Assembly: GCA_015659035.1 (NCBI GenBank)
Contig: DQNS01000066.1
Coordinates: 1-58,008 of the forward strand
Length of the DNA: 58,008 nucleotides
DNA from: Acidobacteriota bacterium
GTDB lineage: Bacteria > Acidobacteriota > Vicinamibacteria > Vicinamibacterales > UBA8438
Reading direction: 5' to 3'
The number at the start of each line of letters is the position of its first letter. The first letter of the stretch is position 1. Under the pieces are notes generated by a model. That model made no database searches and was not told the origin of the DNA. It was given only the letters and a program-made list of their open reading frames with translations. Position numbers and translations under genes: made by a program. Positions 23,144-31,422 of this stretch are shown here, one piece after another.

Positions 23144-24274
23144 CTACCGCCCCGCCGCCGCGACCACGGCAGCGGAGAGCTGCGCCACCGTGCTGTTTGG
23201 AGTCCAGATGTTCGAGGGGATCTGCCGGCCGGTTCTGACCCACACCAGATCCAGGCTCGGCACCACCACGACGATCTGACCGCTGTTACCGAAGTTGGCG
23301 TAGGCGTCCGGCGGGGTGCCGGGGAGCAGCCGGCTCCTCATGAAGTTCGATTCGCGATAGCTCAGATAGAAGTCGCCGGCGTTCAGATGCCAGAACAGGC
23401 CATACGACGGGTTGGCCTTCGGTGCCGGAGCGGTTCGGAGCTGCTCGATGTATTCCGCCGATAGGTAGCGCGAGCCGTTCCACAGGCCGTCGTTCAGCAT
23501 CAGCTGACCGACCTTGGCGAGGTCCCGCGGTCGCATCCGGATGCTCTGATACCCCAGGAGCCTGTCGTCGTTCCGGATCTCGACCCAGTAGGCGCCGGTC
23601 ATGCCGAGCGGCGCGAACAGTTCCTCACGCGTGAGGTCCGGCAGACTCATCCCGGTCGCGCGCTCGAGCGCCGTGAAGAGTATCCGGTAGCCGGCGTGGT
23701 TGTAGATGAAGTACTCGTAAGGCCCGTGCGTGGTCCCGCGCGCCAGTGTCGCTTCGAGCTGGCTCCGTCCGGCGCGTATGTCGCCCTGGTCGAGCTCCGG
23801 TGACTGCGCCAGACCGGACTCCATCGCCATGGCGTTCCTGAAGGTGAGCGCCGCGCGCCCTTGACCCGCCAACTCCGGCACGAAGTCCACAAGCGGCTGA
23901 TCGAGCGACGAGATGTCGCCGCGCGCCAGCACTCGGCCCACGAGCAGCGCGAACGGGCTCTTCGTGGCCGAGTACATCTGCTGTACGTCGTCCGGGCCGC
24001 GGTCGTTCCAGTGCCGTTCGAACACGATGCGGCCATGATGCACGACGACCAGCGAATCGGCATGGGTCGTCTCGGCCAGCCGGGCGGCCCGGTCGAGCTT
24101 CGCGGGGTCGAGGCCGGACGCGGCGGCATCTGCCGTGAGCCACGGTGCAGCGTCGGGGCCGTCCCATGGTTCGGTGCCGACCTGACGCCGCTGCGCTTTG
24201 GGTGTCCCGGCGGCGACGACGAGGGCAAGGCCGACAGCGCCGAGTACCATGCCGGGCCGTGTGGTCATGAACAT
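23144..24274 (-). CDS. Secreted serine hydrolase, beta-lactamase family
   Basis: ATG 24274 or 24268 gives a good signal peptide (MTTRPGMVLGAVGLALVVAAG); ATG 24295 is a longer option without a better ribosome site. The protein (about 376 aa) has S102-ATK105 (SxxK) in MYSATKSP, a YNH motif in FIYNHAGYRI and the family tail FGNSGQIVVVVPSLDLVWVR. It differs clearly from the COG1680 enzyme at 2491-3816, so it is not a recent duplicate. Likely substrates are esters or peptides; beta-lactam hydrolysis is possible but not implied. Confidence 0.85.
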   Translation of the reverse strand: MFMTTRPGMVLGAVGLALVVAAGTPKAQRRQVGTEPWDGPDAAPWLTADAAASGLDPAKLDRAARLAETTHADSLVVVHHGRIVFERHWNDRGPDDVQQMYSATKSPFALLVGRVLARGDISSLDQPLVDFVPELAGQGRAALTFRNAMAMESGLAQSPELDQGDIRAGRSQLEATLARGTTHGPYEYFIYNHAGYRILFTALERATGMSLPDLTREELFAPLGMTGAYWVEIRNDDRLLGYQSIRMRPRDLAKVGQLMLNDGLWNGSRYLSAEYIEQLRTAPAPKANPSYGLFWHLNAGDFYLSYRESNFMRSRLLPGTPPDAYANFGNSGQIVVVVPSLDLVWVRTGRQIPSNIWTPNSTVAQLSAAVVAAAGR

Positions 24275-24353
24275 GTGATCGGTGTAGAGTAGCATCCGCG
24301 ACGCTGCGCCTCGAAGCACCCTGACGATTAGTCGGCGACCGCATCGCTCGCTG

Positions 24354-24409
24354 GCTTTTCTCATAGCCCCGCTACGCGGAGGCTAGACAGCCCGGAGAAG
24401 ATGTCTAGC
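24354..24409 (+). repeat. Hairpin repeat family 2, copy 2
   Basis: GCTTTTCTCATAGCCCC, then GCTACGCGGAG, is followed by a perfect 8-bp hairpin GCTAGACA (24382-24389) and TGTCTAGC (24402-24409) with a 12-nt loop. It ends 12 bases before the DapA-like gene. It matches copy 1 at 14167-14213 apart from the stem sequence. Confidence 0.55.
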
Positions 24410-24421
24410 GGGAGACCGTCC

Positions 24422-25414
24422 ATGGCGTATACACCACTGACCGTGACCCGGCGGGAATGTTTGACGGCGCTTGCCTCGGCGGTGGTGTTCCCGGCGCTCG
24501 GCGTCGCTGCCGCCGAGCGGAAACCGATGCGCGGCGCGTTCATGATCCTGAGCACGCCCTACACCGCCGGCGGCGAGGTCGACTATGACCTCCTGGGCCG
24601 GGAGGTGGAATTTTGTGATCGCTGCGGTGTCGAGGGGCTGGTGTGGCCGCAGAACTCCAGCGAGCAGCGTTATCTGAGCCAGGACGAGCGGCTGCGCGGG
24701 TTCGAGGTGCTGGCGCGCGCCGCCCGGGGTCGCGCTCCGGCGCTTGTACTCGGGGTGCAGGCGGACGATACGGCCGGCATGCTCGAGTACGCCCGTCGGG
24801 CCGAGGCGCTTGAACCGGATGCGATGATCGCGATTCCTCCGCGAACGGCGACCTCGCTGGACGACTTTCGCAGCTACTACGCGGCTCTATGCGAGGTTAC
24901 AGACCGCCCGGTCTTCGTGCAGACCAGCGGCGGCGCACCGGATATCGTGCCGACGGTCGAGTTTCTGGTCTCGCTGGCACGAGAGTTTCCCCAGTGCGGG
25001 TACGTCAAGGAAGAACACGCCCCCGTCCAGGAGCGGATGCTGGCGCTGGCCGAGCATCGACCCAACCCGATCAAGACCATCCTCGGTGCCAACTTCGGGC
25101 GCGCTTGGGCGTACGAGATGCGGCTCGGCACCGACGGGGTGATGACCGGTGGTGTGATGTATGCCGACATCTACGCTGGGATGTGGGATCTCAACCAGCA
25201 GGGCCGACACGACGAGGTCAGGGATCTGAACGGCAAGCTGCTGCAGATGCTGAACCTCGACAACCTGATACCGGGGGTACGGCTCTACGTGTTGCGGAAG
25301 CGGGGCGTGTTCAAGACGCTCGTGTCACGCCGCGGAGAGTACAGCTTCACCAAAACACAAATCGACGAAATTGAGCATCGGTTGGAGGCGCTCGAGCCAC
25401 ACCTCAGGGCGTGA
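24422..25414 (+). CDS. DapA/DHDPS-superfamily protein with a Tat-like signal
   Basis: The start is ATG 24422, with GGGAG upstream. The N-terminus TVTRRECLTALASAVVFPALGVAA has twin arginines and looks exported. The rest is a DapA-type barrel with Schiff-base lysine K196 in GYVKEEH and the C-terminal KTILGANFGRAWAYEMRLGTDGVM segment. The catalytic Tyr of classical family members (YNxP) is replaced by QTSGG near residue 168, and the GTTGE substrate loop by WPQNSSEQ. It is therefore probably not a dihydrodipicolinate synthase; another aldolase or lyase reaction is likely. Confidence 0.8.
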   Translation: MAYTPLTVTRRECLTALASAVVFPALGVAAAERKPMRGAFMILSTPYTAGGEVDYDLLGREVEFCDRCGVEGLVWPQNSSEQRYLSQDERLRGFEVLARAARGRAPALVLGVQADDTAGMLEYARRAEALEPDAMIAIPPRTATSLDDFRSYYAALCEVTDRPVFVQTSGGAPDIVPTVEFLVSLAREFPQCGYVKEEHAPVQERMLALAEHRPNPIKTILGANFGRAWAYEMRLGTDGVMTGGVMYADIYAGMWDLNQQGRHDEVRDLNGKLLQMLNLDNLIPGVRLYVLRKRGVFKTLVSRRGEYSFTKTQIDEIEHRLEALEPHLRA

Positions 25415-25470
25415 GGGTAACCTCGGGTGCTCATCGGGCGTCAGGCGCTCGTGGCTGGGACCGTTCGGGC

Positions 25471-26061
25471 TCACTCCAGCTCTATCGGGACCGCGGCACG
25501 CACGCCTTCATGCTCGAGGACGAGCATGAAGGTGCCCTCCTCCCATGCGCCGGTCGGCGCCTCGAAGAACAGATCGCCAAAGGCGGCCCGGAAGCGATCG
25601 ACGACGAAGTCGTCGGCGATGGTCCCCCGCCCGGGCAGCGCGAAAAACCGGAAGCTCTCGCTCTGGGGCCGCCGGTTGAAATAGGACCTGACGCCGTGTC
25701 GGCTCGGGGCGGCGTTCTGGATGAGCAGTCTGATCCTTTCGATGTCCTGGCCGAATGACTCCTGTGTCGCCAGGGCCAGCTCTTCGCCGTCAGGGGTGAT
25801 CAACCGAATGGCGTCACGATGCACCGTCATCCGCTCTTCTGTCGTCACCCCCGCCTCGATGAGCAGCCAGACCGAGTCGTGGTTGCGCTGCGAGTAGTAG
25901 TAGGCGGCGACGAACTGAACCGCATCGTCCCGGTACTCGATCGCGGCGCGGCCCCTCTCCTTGGTGTTGGGGAACAGCTCGTCCTGTGCCTGCGCCGTGC
26001 CGGCCAGGGTGAGGTTCAGGGCCAGAGAGAAGAGCGTGAGACGGCATGACATGGTGAACAT
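25471..26061 (-). CDS. Secreted protein of unknown function
   Basis: ATG 26061 is chosen because AAAGGA lies seven bases upstream; ATG 26052 is an alternative. A signal peptide (ends GTAQAQ) precedes a 170-residue soluble part with YRDDAVQFVAAYYYSQRNHDS, VTTEERMTVHRDAIRLITPDG and a charged, beta-rich pattern. I recognise no family. It stands alone, convergent with the DapA-like gene and divergent from the small membrane protein gene. Confidence 0.7.
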   Translation of the reverse strand: MFTMSCRLTLFSLALNLTLAGTAQAQDELFPNTKERGRAAIEYRDDAVQFVAAYYYSQRNHDSVWLLIEAGVTTEERMTVHRDAIRLITPDGEELALATQESFGQDIERIRLLIQNAAPSRHGVRSYFNRRPQSESFRFFALPGRGTIADDFVVDRFRAAFGDLFFEAPTGAWEEGTFMLVLEHEGVRAAVPIELE

Positions 26062-26159
26062 GGTGCAATCCTTTCACAGACGCGCCGGCAGATACGAACA
26101 TCTCATGATACCCCGTCTCGGAAACCTCCGATAATCGGGTAGAGTGCCCCCACGCGACC

Positions 26160-26546
26160 ATGGAACGACGGCTGTATTTCCTGTTCGGCGACCTGGTGAG
26201 CAACGCTGGTGTCGGCGCGTTGGTCGGGCTGGTTGTGGCAGTGCTCGTCGGTGAGACCTGGTTTCCGGTGCTCGGGATGGTGGTCGGAATGATCGCCGGC
26301 GGCGGGGTCGCGCTGCCGGCCGCGGTGGTGTTGTCGGTGCCGTTCGGCGCGATGGAGCTGATGCTGCCGGTGATGCTGACCGGGATGACGTCCGGCATGC
26401 TGCTCGGCATGCTGGCGGCTATGGGTGCCACGTCGAGCGGGTCGGCTGGCGCGCTCGGCGCCATCGTCGGTCTGGTGGTACTCGTGGCCACCTACGTGCT
26501 AAACGCCTATGTGCGTGCGAGCCACCGCCCTGGCATGGGCTGCTAA
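26160..26546 (+). CDS. Small integral membrane protein, unknown
   Basis: The 128-residue protein is almost wholly hydrophobic, with four likely helices (about 15-33, 38-60, 64-88, 95-118). It is rich in Gly and Met (GMTSGMLLGMLAAMGA). No family is recognised. The methyltransferase gene follows after 13 bp on the same strand, so the two may be co-transcribed. Confidence 0.65.
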   Translation: MERRLYFLFGDLVSNAGVGALVGLVVAVLVGETWFPVLGMVVGMIAGGGVALPAAVVLSVPFGAMELMLPVMLTGMTSGMLLGMLAAMGATSSGSAGALGAIVGLVVLVATYVLNAYVRASHRPGMGC

Positions 26547-26559
26547 CAAGAGTCACATC

Positions 26560-27168
26560 ATGGACCACGCCACCCAAAGGAAATGGGACAACGCCGTGCG
26601 CGGCTACGACCTGATGAACGGCCATGGTCCCGAGCGGCGCTGGGCGCCCTGGAAGCGCCAGCTGTTCGAGGCGATGGAGGGCAAGGTGCTGTTTCTGGCG
26701 GTCGGTACCGGTCAGGATATCCAGTTCTTTCCACCCGGCCGCGAGATCACCGGCATCGACATCAGTGAGGGGATGCTCGCGCACGCTCGCTCCAAGGCCG
26801 AGCGATATGACGGGCGGCTCGAGCTCAGACACCTCGACGTGCACGATCTGGACTACCCGGAGGCCACGTTCGACCAGGTGTTCACGTCCTGCACCTTCTG
26901 TTCGGTGCCGGACCCCGTGAATGGCCTGCGAGCGTTGCGTCGGGTCCTCAAGCCGGGCGGGACGATCGGGATGTTCGAGCACACCGGGAGCCGGTGCTTC
27001 CCGTTCAGCCTGATACTGAATCTGATGACGCCGCTGACACGCCGCCTCGGACCGGAGCTGAACCGGGACACCCCGGCCAATGTGCGGCAAGCCGGGTTCG
27101 TCGAGGTGCGCGTGGAGCCGGTCTATCTCGACGTGGTCAAGGTGATTCGCGCTGTCAGCCCGGGCTAG
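26560..27168 (+). CDS. Class I SAM-dependent methyltransferase (UbiE-like)
   Basis: From ATG 26560 the protein has 202 residues with SAM motif I VLFLAVGTGQDIQFF, the acidic end of beta 2 (ITGIDISEGML), motif II/III FDQVFTSCTFCSVPDP and LRRVLKPGGTIGMFEH. It resembles phospholipid- or quinone-type methyltransferases, but the substrate is unknown. The segment SCTFCSVPD is a pattern common in membrane-lipid methyltransferases such as PmtA; that link is only suggestive. Confidence 0.82.
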   Translation: MDHATQRKWDNAVRGYDLMNGHGPERRWAPWKRQLFEAMEGKVLFLAVGTGQDIQFFPPGREITGIDISEGMLAHARSKAERYDGRLELRHLDVHDLDYPEATFDQVFTSCTFCSVPDPVNGLRALRRVLKPGGTIGMFEHTGSRCFPFSLILNLMTPLTRRLGPELNRDTPANVRQAGFVEVRVEPVYLDVVKVIRAVSPG

Positions 27169-27175
27169 CCGTCGC

Positions 27176-27418
27176 TTACCGGTCGTCGTCGTCGAGCAGT
27201 CCCGTCACCCGTTGCGCGGCATCGGAGAGGCGGTCGCGGACGTGGTTCAAGGCGCCGGTCAGCGTGGTCCCGTCCCGCTGGAGCTCGTTGGCGGTGGCCG
27301 GCGCCTGGGTAGCGATCTGCCGCAGGCTGTCTGGCAGCCGGCCGCCCCCGATCAGGAATCCGATCGTTCCGGAGATGGCGGCGATACCTGCATATCTGAT
27401 GAGACGTCCGATTCGCAT
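27176..27418 (-). CDS. Small single-pass membrane protein, unknown
   Basis: ATG 27418 has GGAGG six bases upstream. The 80-residue product has one hydrophobic stretch (YAGIAAISGTIGFLIGGG, about 9-26) and a helical, charged tail ending DDDDR. No family is recognised. It is convergent with the methyltransferase gene, with 7 bp between stops. Confidence 0.6.
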   Translation of the reverse strand: MRIGRLIRYAGIAAISGTIGFLIGGGRLPDSLRQIATQAPATANELQRDGTTLTGALNHVRDRLSDAAQRVTGLLDDDDR

Positions 27419-27556
27419 GTTTTTCCTCCAGACACCGAGTCAGATCACGTATCGGCTGTTTGAGGTTCGAGCGTGACGCCGGACGGGTCCTGCCTCCCTC
27501 GGTCCGAAAAACTGATGCGTATTCGCGCCCGTGTCGTGTAAGGATCAGCAGGTCAA

Positions 27557-27726
27557 GTGGCCCGTTGCATGAGAACGGCTGCATTCGGCCGCCGATGCAT
27601 TTCGCCTCACGGCGTTGCTCGTCGGCCGAATACCGCCCGGATGCTCCCTCCTCGCGCAGGGTGAAGCGACTGCGACACTGCTCTACCGGGCCGTCGGTGC
27701 GTCGCCGTACTCATGCAATGGACCAC
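27557..27726. mobile_element. MITE-like element with 20-bp terminal inverted repeats
   Basis: Bases 27557-27576 and the reverse complement of 27707-27726 agree at 17 of 20 positions (consensus GTGGYCCRTTGCATGAGWAC). The trinucleotide CAA flanks both ends, as a short target duplication would. The 130-bp interior has no convincing gene. It fills most of the 27419-27740 gap and ends one base before the AAGGAG region of the M28 peptidase gene, so it may carry part of that gene's leader. Confidence 0.5.
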
Positions 27727-27740
27727 CAAGGAGCTCACGC

Positions 27741-29342
27741 ATGTCATCGATGACCCGCACGATGGTCACAGTCTCGGCCACCGCCGCGTTGCTGACGGTC
27801 GTGCTCGCCGCGCAGCCGCCGGACCACGCGACTCTGGCCGCGATCCGAGACGAAGGGTTGGGCGGCTCGCAGGTGACGGATCACATCAGCTGGTTGAGCG
27901 ACGTCTATGGACCGCGCGTCACCGGCACCCCGGCGATTGAACAGGCCAGGGCCTGGACGATGGAGAAGCTGCGCGAATGGGGCCTCTCGGACGTGCACGA
28001 GGAGCGCTTCGCGTTCGGGCACGGCTGGTCGCTGGAGCGGTTTCACGCGCACATGGTCGAGCCGCAGGTGATGCCGATCATCGGGTATCCGAAGTCCTGG
28101 TCGTCGAGCACCGAGGGCACCGTCACGGCCGACGTGGCGCGGGTCGACATCGAGACGGAGGCCGACTTCGAGACATACCGCGGCACCCTGCGGGGCAAGA
28201 TCGTCTTGCCCCAGCCGGCGCGCGAGGTCCGGATGCTCGAGGGCGATCTGGTGCTGCGGATGACCGACGAGCAGCTCGCCGAGGCCAGCCGGACCGAGGT
28301 GCCTCCACCGGCTCGCGGGCGCCGCCGCGGCCGTGGGGGCCGAGATGGTCTCTCCTTCAACGACCGGCTCCAGCAGTTTTACGTGGAGGAGGGCGTTGTC
28401 GCGGTGCTGGACCGTGGCAGCGACAGCTTCATGATGGGGGCGGGGAGCGGACTGCCCTATCAGACGCAGCGGACCGACGGCGGCACGATCTTCGTCGGCC
28501 GTGGTGGCCCTCGTGACGAGAACGCCGGCAACGTCGTGCCCTCGGTCACGCTGGCGGTCGAGCACTACAACCGCATGGTGCGGATTCTCGACAAGGATGT
28601 GCCGGTCCGGGTCGAGCTGCACGTCGAGACGACGTTCCACGACGAGACGGATGCCGCCGACCAGATGAACGCGTTCAACATTCTCGCCGAGATCCCGGGC
28701 ACCGATCTCGCCGACGAGGTGGTGATGGTCGGCGCGCACTTCGACACCACCCACGCCGGGACCGGCGCCACCGACAACACAACCGGGGTGGCGGCGATGA
28801 TGGAGGTGATGCGGATCTTGCGCACAATCGGTGCCCGCCCGCGACGGACGATCCGGCTGGCGCTGTGGGGCGCCGAGGAGCAGGGGTTGCTCGGTTCGCG
28901 CGAGTATGTCCGGCGGCACTTCGGTGACCCGCAGACGATGCGGTTACGACCGGCGCACGAGACGCTCTCGGGGTACTTCAACCTCGATAACGGCTCGGGC
29001 CGGCTGCGTGGCATCTGGCTGCAGGAGAATTTCGCGGTCGCTCCGGTGTTCGAGGCGTGGCTCCCGTCGCTGCACGATCTGGGCGTGACCACGCTGGGGC
29101 CGCGGAGCGTCTCCGGCACCGACCATACGGCCTTCGACGCGGTCGGGCTGCCCGGGTTCCAGTTCATTCAAGACCGTCTGGAGTACAACGCACGCACCCA
29201 TCATTCGAACATGGACGTGGTCGACCGGGTGCAGCGCGACGACGTGGTGCAGATGGCGGTGGTCGCGGCGATCTTCGCCTACAACACCGCGATGCGCGAC
29301 GAGCTGCTGCCACGCAAGGCGCTGCCGCGGGTCGACCGCTAG
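27741..29342 (+). CDS. Secreted M28 family zinc aminopeptidase
   Basis: Start ATG 27741 has AAGGAG seven bases upstream. The 533-residue protein has a signal peptide (to about residue 24), a PA-like inserted domain (about 130-290, containing the charged PPPARGRRRGRGGRDG linker) and an M28 metallopeptidase domain. Zinc ligands and catalytic residues are visible: H333 and D335 in GAHFDTTHAG, D345 (ATDNTTG), E379-E380 (WGAEEQGLLGS), a later DNGSG Asp and the His of GTDHTAFD. It would trim peptides in the periplasm or outside the cell. Confidence 0.9.
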   Translation: MSSMTRTMVTVSATAALLTVVLAAQPPDHATLAAIRDEGLGGSQVTDHISWLSDVYGPRVTGTPAIEQARAWTMEKLREWGLSDVHEERFAFGHGWSLERFHAHMVEPQVMPIIGYPKSWSSSTEGTVTADVARVDIETEADFETYRGTLRGKIVLPQPAREVRMLEGDLVLRMTDEQLAEASRTEVPPPARGRRRGRGGRDGLSFNDRLQQFYVEEGVVAVLDRGSDSFMMGAGSGLPYQTQRTDGGTIFVGRGGPRDENAGNVVPSVTLAVEHYNRMVRILDKDVPVRVELHVETTFHDETDAADQMNAFNILAEIPGTDLADEVVMVGAHFDTTHAGTGATDNTTGVAAMMEVMRILRTIGARPRRTIRLALWGAEEQGLLGSREYVRRHFGDPQTMRLRPAHETLSGYFNLDNGSGRLRGIWLQENFAVAPVFEAWLPSLHDLGVTTLGPRSVSGTDHTAFDAVGLPGFQFIQDRLEYNARTHHSNMDVVDRVQRDDVVQMAVVAAIFAYNTAMRDELLPRKALPRVDR

Positions 29343-29406
29343 GGCGGCTAGGGTGTCGTCGTCCCATACGAGGGGAGGGCGGAGTCAGTCCGAGGCATGA
29401 AATGAA

Positions 29407-29459
29407 TCGGCGAAGCCCACCTGCTTTCTTCTGTCTCCTATCTCCTGTCTCCTGACTCC
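29407..29459 (-). repeat. Heptamer-hairpin element (monomer) upstream of the MFS gene
   Basis: The core GGCGAAGCCCACCTGC is followed by at least four 7-nt units (TGTCTCC, TATCTCC, TGTCTCC, TGACTCC). In minus-strand sense the loop reads TGGGCTTCG, but the stem pairing is weak here. It lies 10 bp before the MFS start codon. Confidence 0.72.
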
Positions 29460-29469
29460 TTTGTACCCC

Positions 29470-30717
29470 ATGCGCTCCCGCTTCTTCTACGGTCGGGTCA
29501 TTGTGCTCGTGGCCGGGCTCTGCTACGGCTTCGGGATGTCGCCCATGTACTACAGCTGGAGCATGTTCGCTCCCCGGATCATCGCGGATCTCGGTATCGA
29601 TCGCGCGGGCATCGGTGGTGTGTTCGGGCTATTCAACGTGCTGTATCAGTGTGTGGGGCTGCTGGTGGGGCTGGCGATCGTGCGCTTCGGGCTGCGTAGC
29701 GTCATGGCGGCCGGCTTCTGCACCACCGCGGCCGGACTGCTGTTCCTCGGACGCGCCGACACCGCCCTCGACTGCTATCTCGGGTTCTCGATCCTGGGTG
29801 GCATCGGCATCGGGTTCTCGACGATCATCCCGGCGCAGACGCTGGGGCAGAACTGGTTTCTCAGTCACCGCGCGCTCGTGATCGGGGTCATTTTTGCCTT
29901 CGGCGGAATCGTCGGCCGGCTCGTGGCGCCCGCCGACATCTGGGTGCTCGAGCACTCCGACTGGCGAGTCGGCTGGACCGCCATCGCGGCGATCTCGATG
30001 ACCCTGGCGGTCATCGCCGCGTTGCTGGTGCGCGAGACGCCGGAGGTGCTGGGTCAGCGCCGGGACGGGGCGGACCCCGACAGGCCCACGGCCCCGCTCC
30101 CGGCCGAGCAGATGGCCTCGGTCGCCGACCAGTGGACGGCCGCGCAGGCGATTCGCACGCCGCAGTTCGCCTTGATGCTCGTCTGTGGCGTTGCCTACTC
30201 GGTCCCGTGGAACACGATCGTGCCGCATCTGACCCTCCACATGATGGACGTTGGTCATCCCGAGGCGGTGGCCATCGGGTTCGTCGGCACCATGGCGCTC
30301 ATCAGTATCGGGGGGCGTCTCATGGGCGCTGTGGGCGACTGGATCCCGCCCCAGTACGCGCTGTCTGTCGCGCTCGCGCTGGAGGGGCTCGGCGCCGGGG
30401 GGCTGTTGCTGGCCGACGATACGACACTGGCCACCCTGGCGATCGCGATGATCGCCCTCGGGTTCGGGGTGGCGTACATCAGCACCCCGGTGGTGTTCTC
30501 ACATTTCTTCGGCCGGCAGGCCTTTTCTGTGACCACCGGGATCCGGATGACGATCACCGGGGTGTTCAGCGGGTTGGGCCCCTGGCTGGCCGGTCTCGCG
30601 TGGGATGCTTACGGAAGCTACACGGTCCCGTTCGTCGGACTGATGGCGGTGGGGTTGGCCGGTGCGGCCGCCGCAGCGGCGATGCGGCACCCAGGGGCGC
30701 CTCCGGTGTCGGCCTGA
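29470..30717 (+). CDS. MFS transporter (oxalate/formate or monocarboxylate type)
   Basis: From ATG 29470 the 415-residue protein shows 12 hydrophobic segments with a charged central loop (about 193-225). Family patterns are YYSWSMFAPRIIADLGIDRAGIG at the first loop, FGLRSVMAAG after helix 2 and GRLMGAVGDWI in the second half. This layout suits the monocarboxylate/oxalate-formate antiporter group. The substrate is unknown, though the downstream amidase and the DUF2911 gene on the same strand might share a transcript. Confidence 0.82.
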   Translation: MRSRFFYGRVIVLVAGLCYGFGMSPMYYSWSMFAPRIIADLGIDRAGIGGVFGLFNVLYQCVGLLVGLAIVRFGLRSVMAAGFCTTAAGLLFLGRADTALDCYLGFSILGGIGIGFSTIIPAQTLGQNWFLSHRALVIGVIFAFGGIVGRLVAPADIWVLEHSDWRVGWTAIAAISMTLAVIAALLVRETPEVLGQRRDGADPDRPTAPLPAEQMASVADQWTAAQAIRTPQFALMLVCGVAYSVPWNTIVPHLTLHMMDVGHPEAVAIGFVGTMALISIGGRLMGAVGDWIPPQYALSVALALEGLGAGGLLLADDTTLATLAIAMIALGFGVAYISTPVVFSHFFGRQAFSVTTGIRMTITGVFSGLGPWLAGLAWDAYGSYTVPFVGLMAVGLAGAAAAAAMRHPGAPPVSA

Positions 30718-30791
30718 CACGGGATCCAGGAGGGTATCAACGCCGGTTGGCTCGCGTGTCCTGATGTACGCTGACTGCCGTAGGAGGAGAG

Positions 30792-31421
30792 ATGACGAGA
30801 CGAACACTCAGGGTCCTTACCGCGTCGGCTGGTGTGTTGGTCAGCTGTCTGCTGACCGCGTGTGGCGGGGACCGGGCGGCGCCCTCGACGCAGGCGATCG
30901 GCGAGCGAGCGGGTGCGCAGGACGTGCAGCCGAGCGGCGGCGATCTCCCGATCATCCCCCCCGACGAGGTGCAGAAGAGCCAGAGCGGGTCGGTCTTCCA
31001 GCGCGTCGCCAACACAGACATCGAGGTGGTCTACGACCGGCCCGTGGCCCGTGGGCGCGAGCTGTTCGGCGGCATCGTGGCCTACGACGAGGTTTGGAAC
31101 CCGGGCGCGAACGATGCCACCGCTGTGTCGTTCAGCCGCGACGTGATGGTCAACGGGCAGCCGCTGGCGGCGGGGAGCTACTCGATCTGGGCCATTCCCC
31201 GGGCTGGTGACTGGACCCTTATTTTCAGTAATGCCGCTGACGTCTATCACACGCCCTACCCCGGCGAGGACCAGGATGCACTCCGGCTGACCATCACCCC
31301 GCAGCGCGGCGACCATGTAGAGACGCTCGCGTACTATTTCGCGATGGTCGAAGGGAAGGAAACGGAGCTGCGTCTGCACTGGGGCGAGACGGTCGTGCCG
31401 ATGCTCATCACGGTCCCTTGA
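30792..31421 (+). CDS. DUF2911 lipoprotein
   Basis: ATG 30792 has AGGAGG at 30782-30787. A lipoprotein signal (VLVSCLLTAC, Cys25) precedes a DUF2911 domain: VVYDRPVARGRELFGGIVAYDEVWNPGANDAT, then AAGSYSIWAIPRAGDWTLIFSN. The domain is common in Bacteroidetes and Acidobacteriota; its role is unknown. The amidase start lies one base past its stop, so the pair is surely co-translated. Confidence 0.85.
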   Translation: MTRRTLRVLTASAGVLVSCLLTACGGDRAAPSTQAIGERAGAQDVQPSGGDLPIIPPDEVQKSQSGSVFQRVANTDIEVVYDRPVARGRELFGGIVAYDEVWNPGANDATAVSFSRDVMVNGQPLAAGSYSIWAIPRAGDWTLIFSNAADVYHTPYPGEDQDALRLTITPQRGDHVETLAYYFAMVEGKETELRLHWGETVVPMLITVP

Positions 31422-31422
31422 G

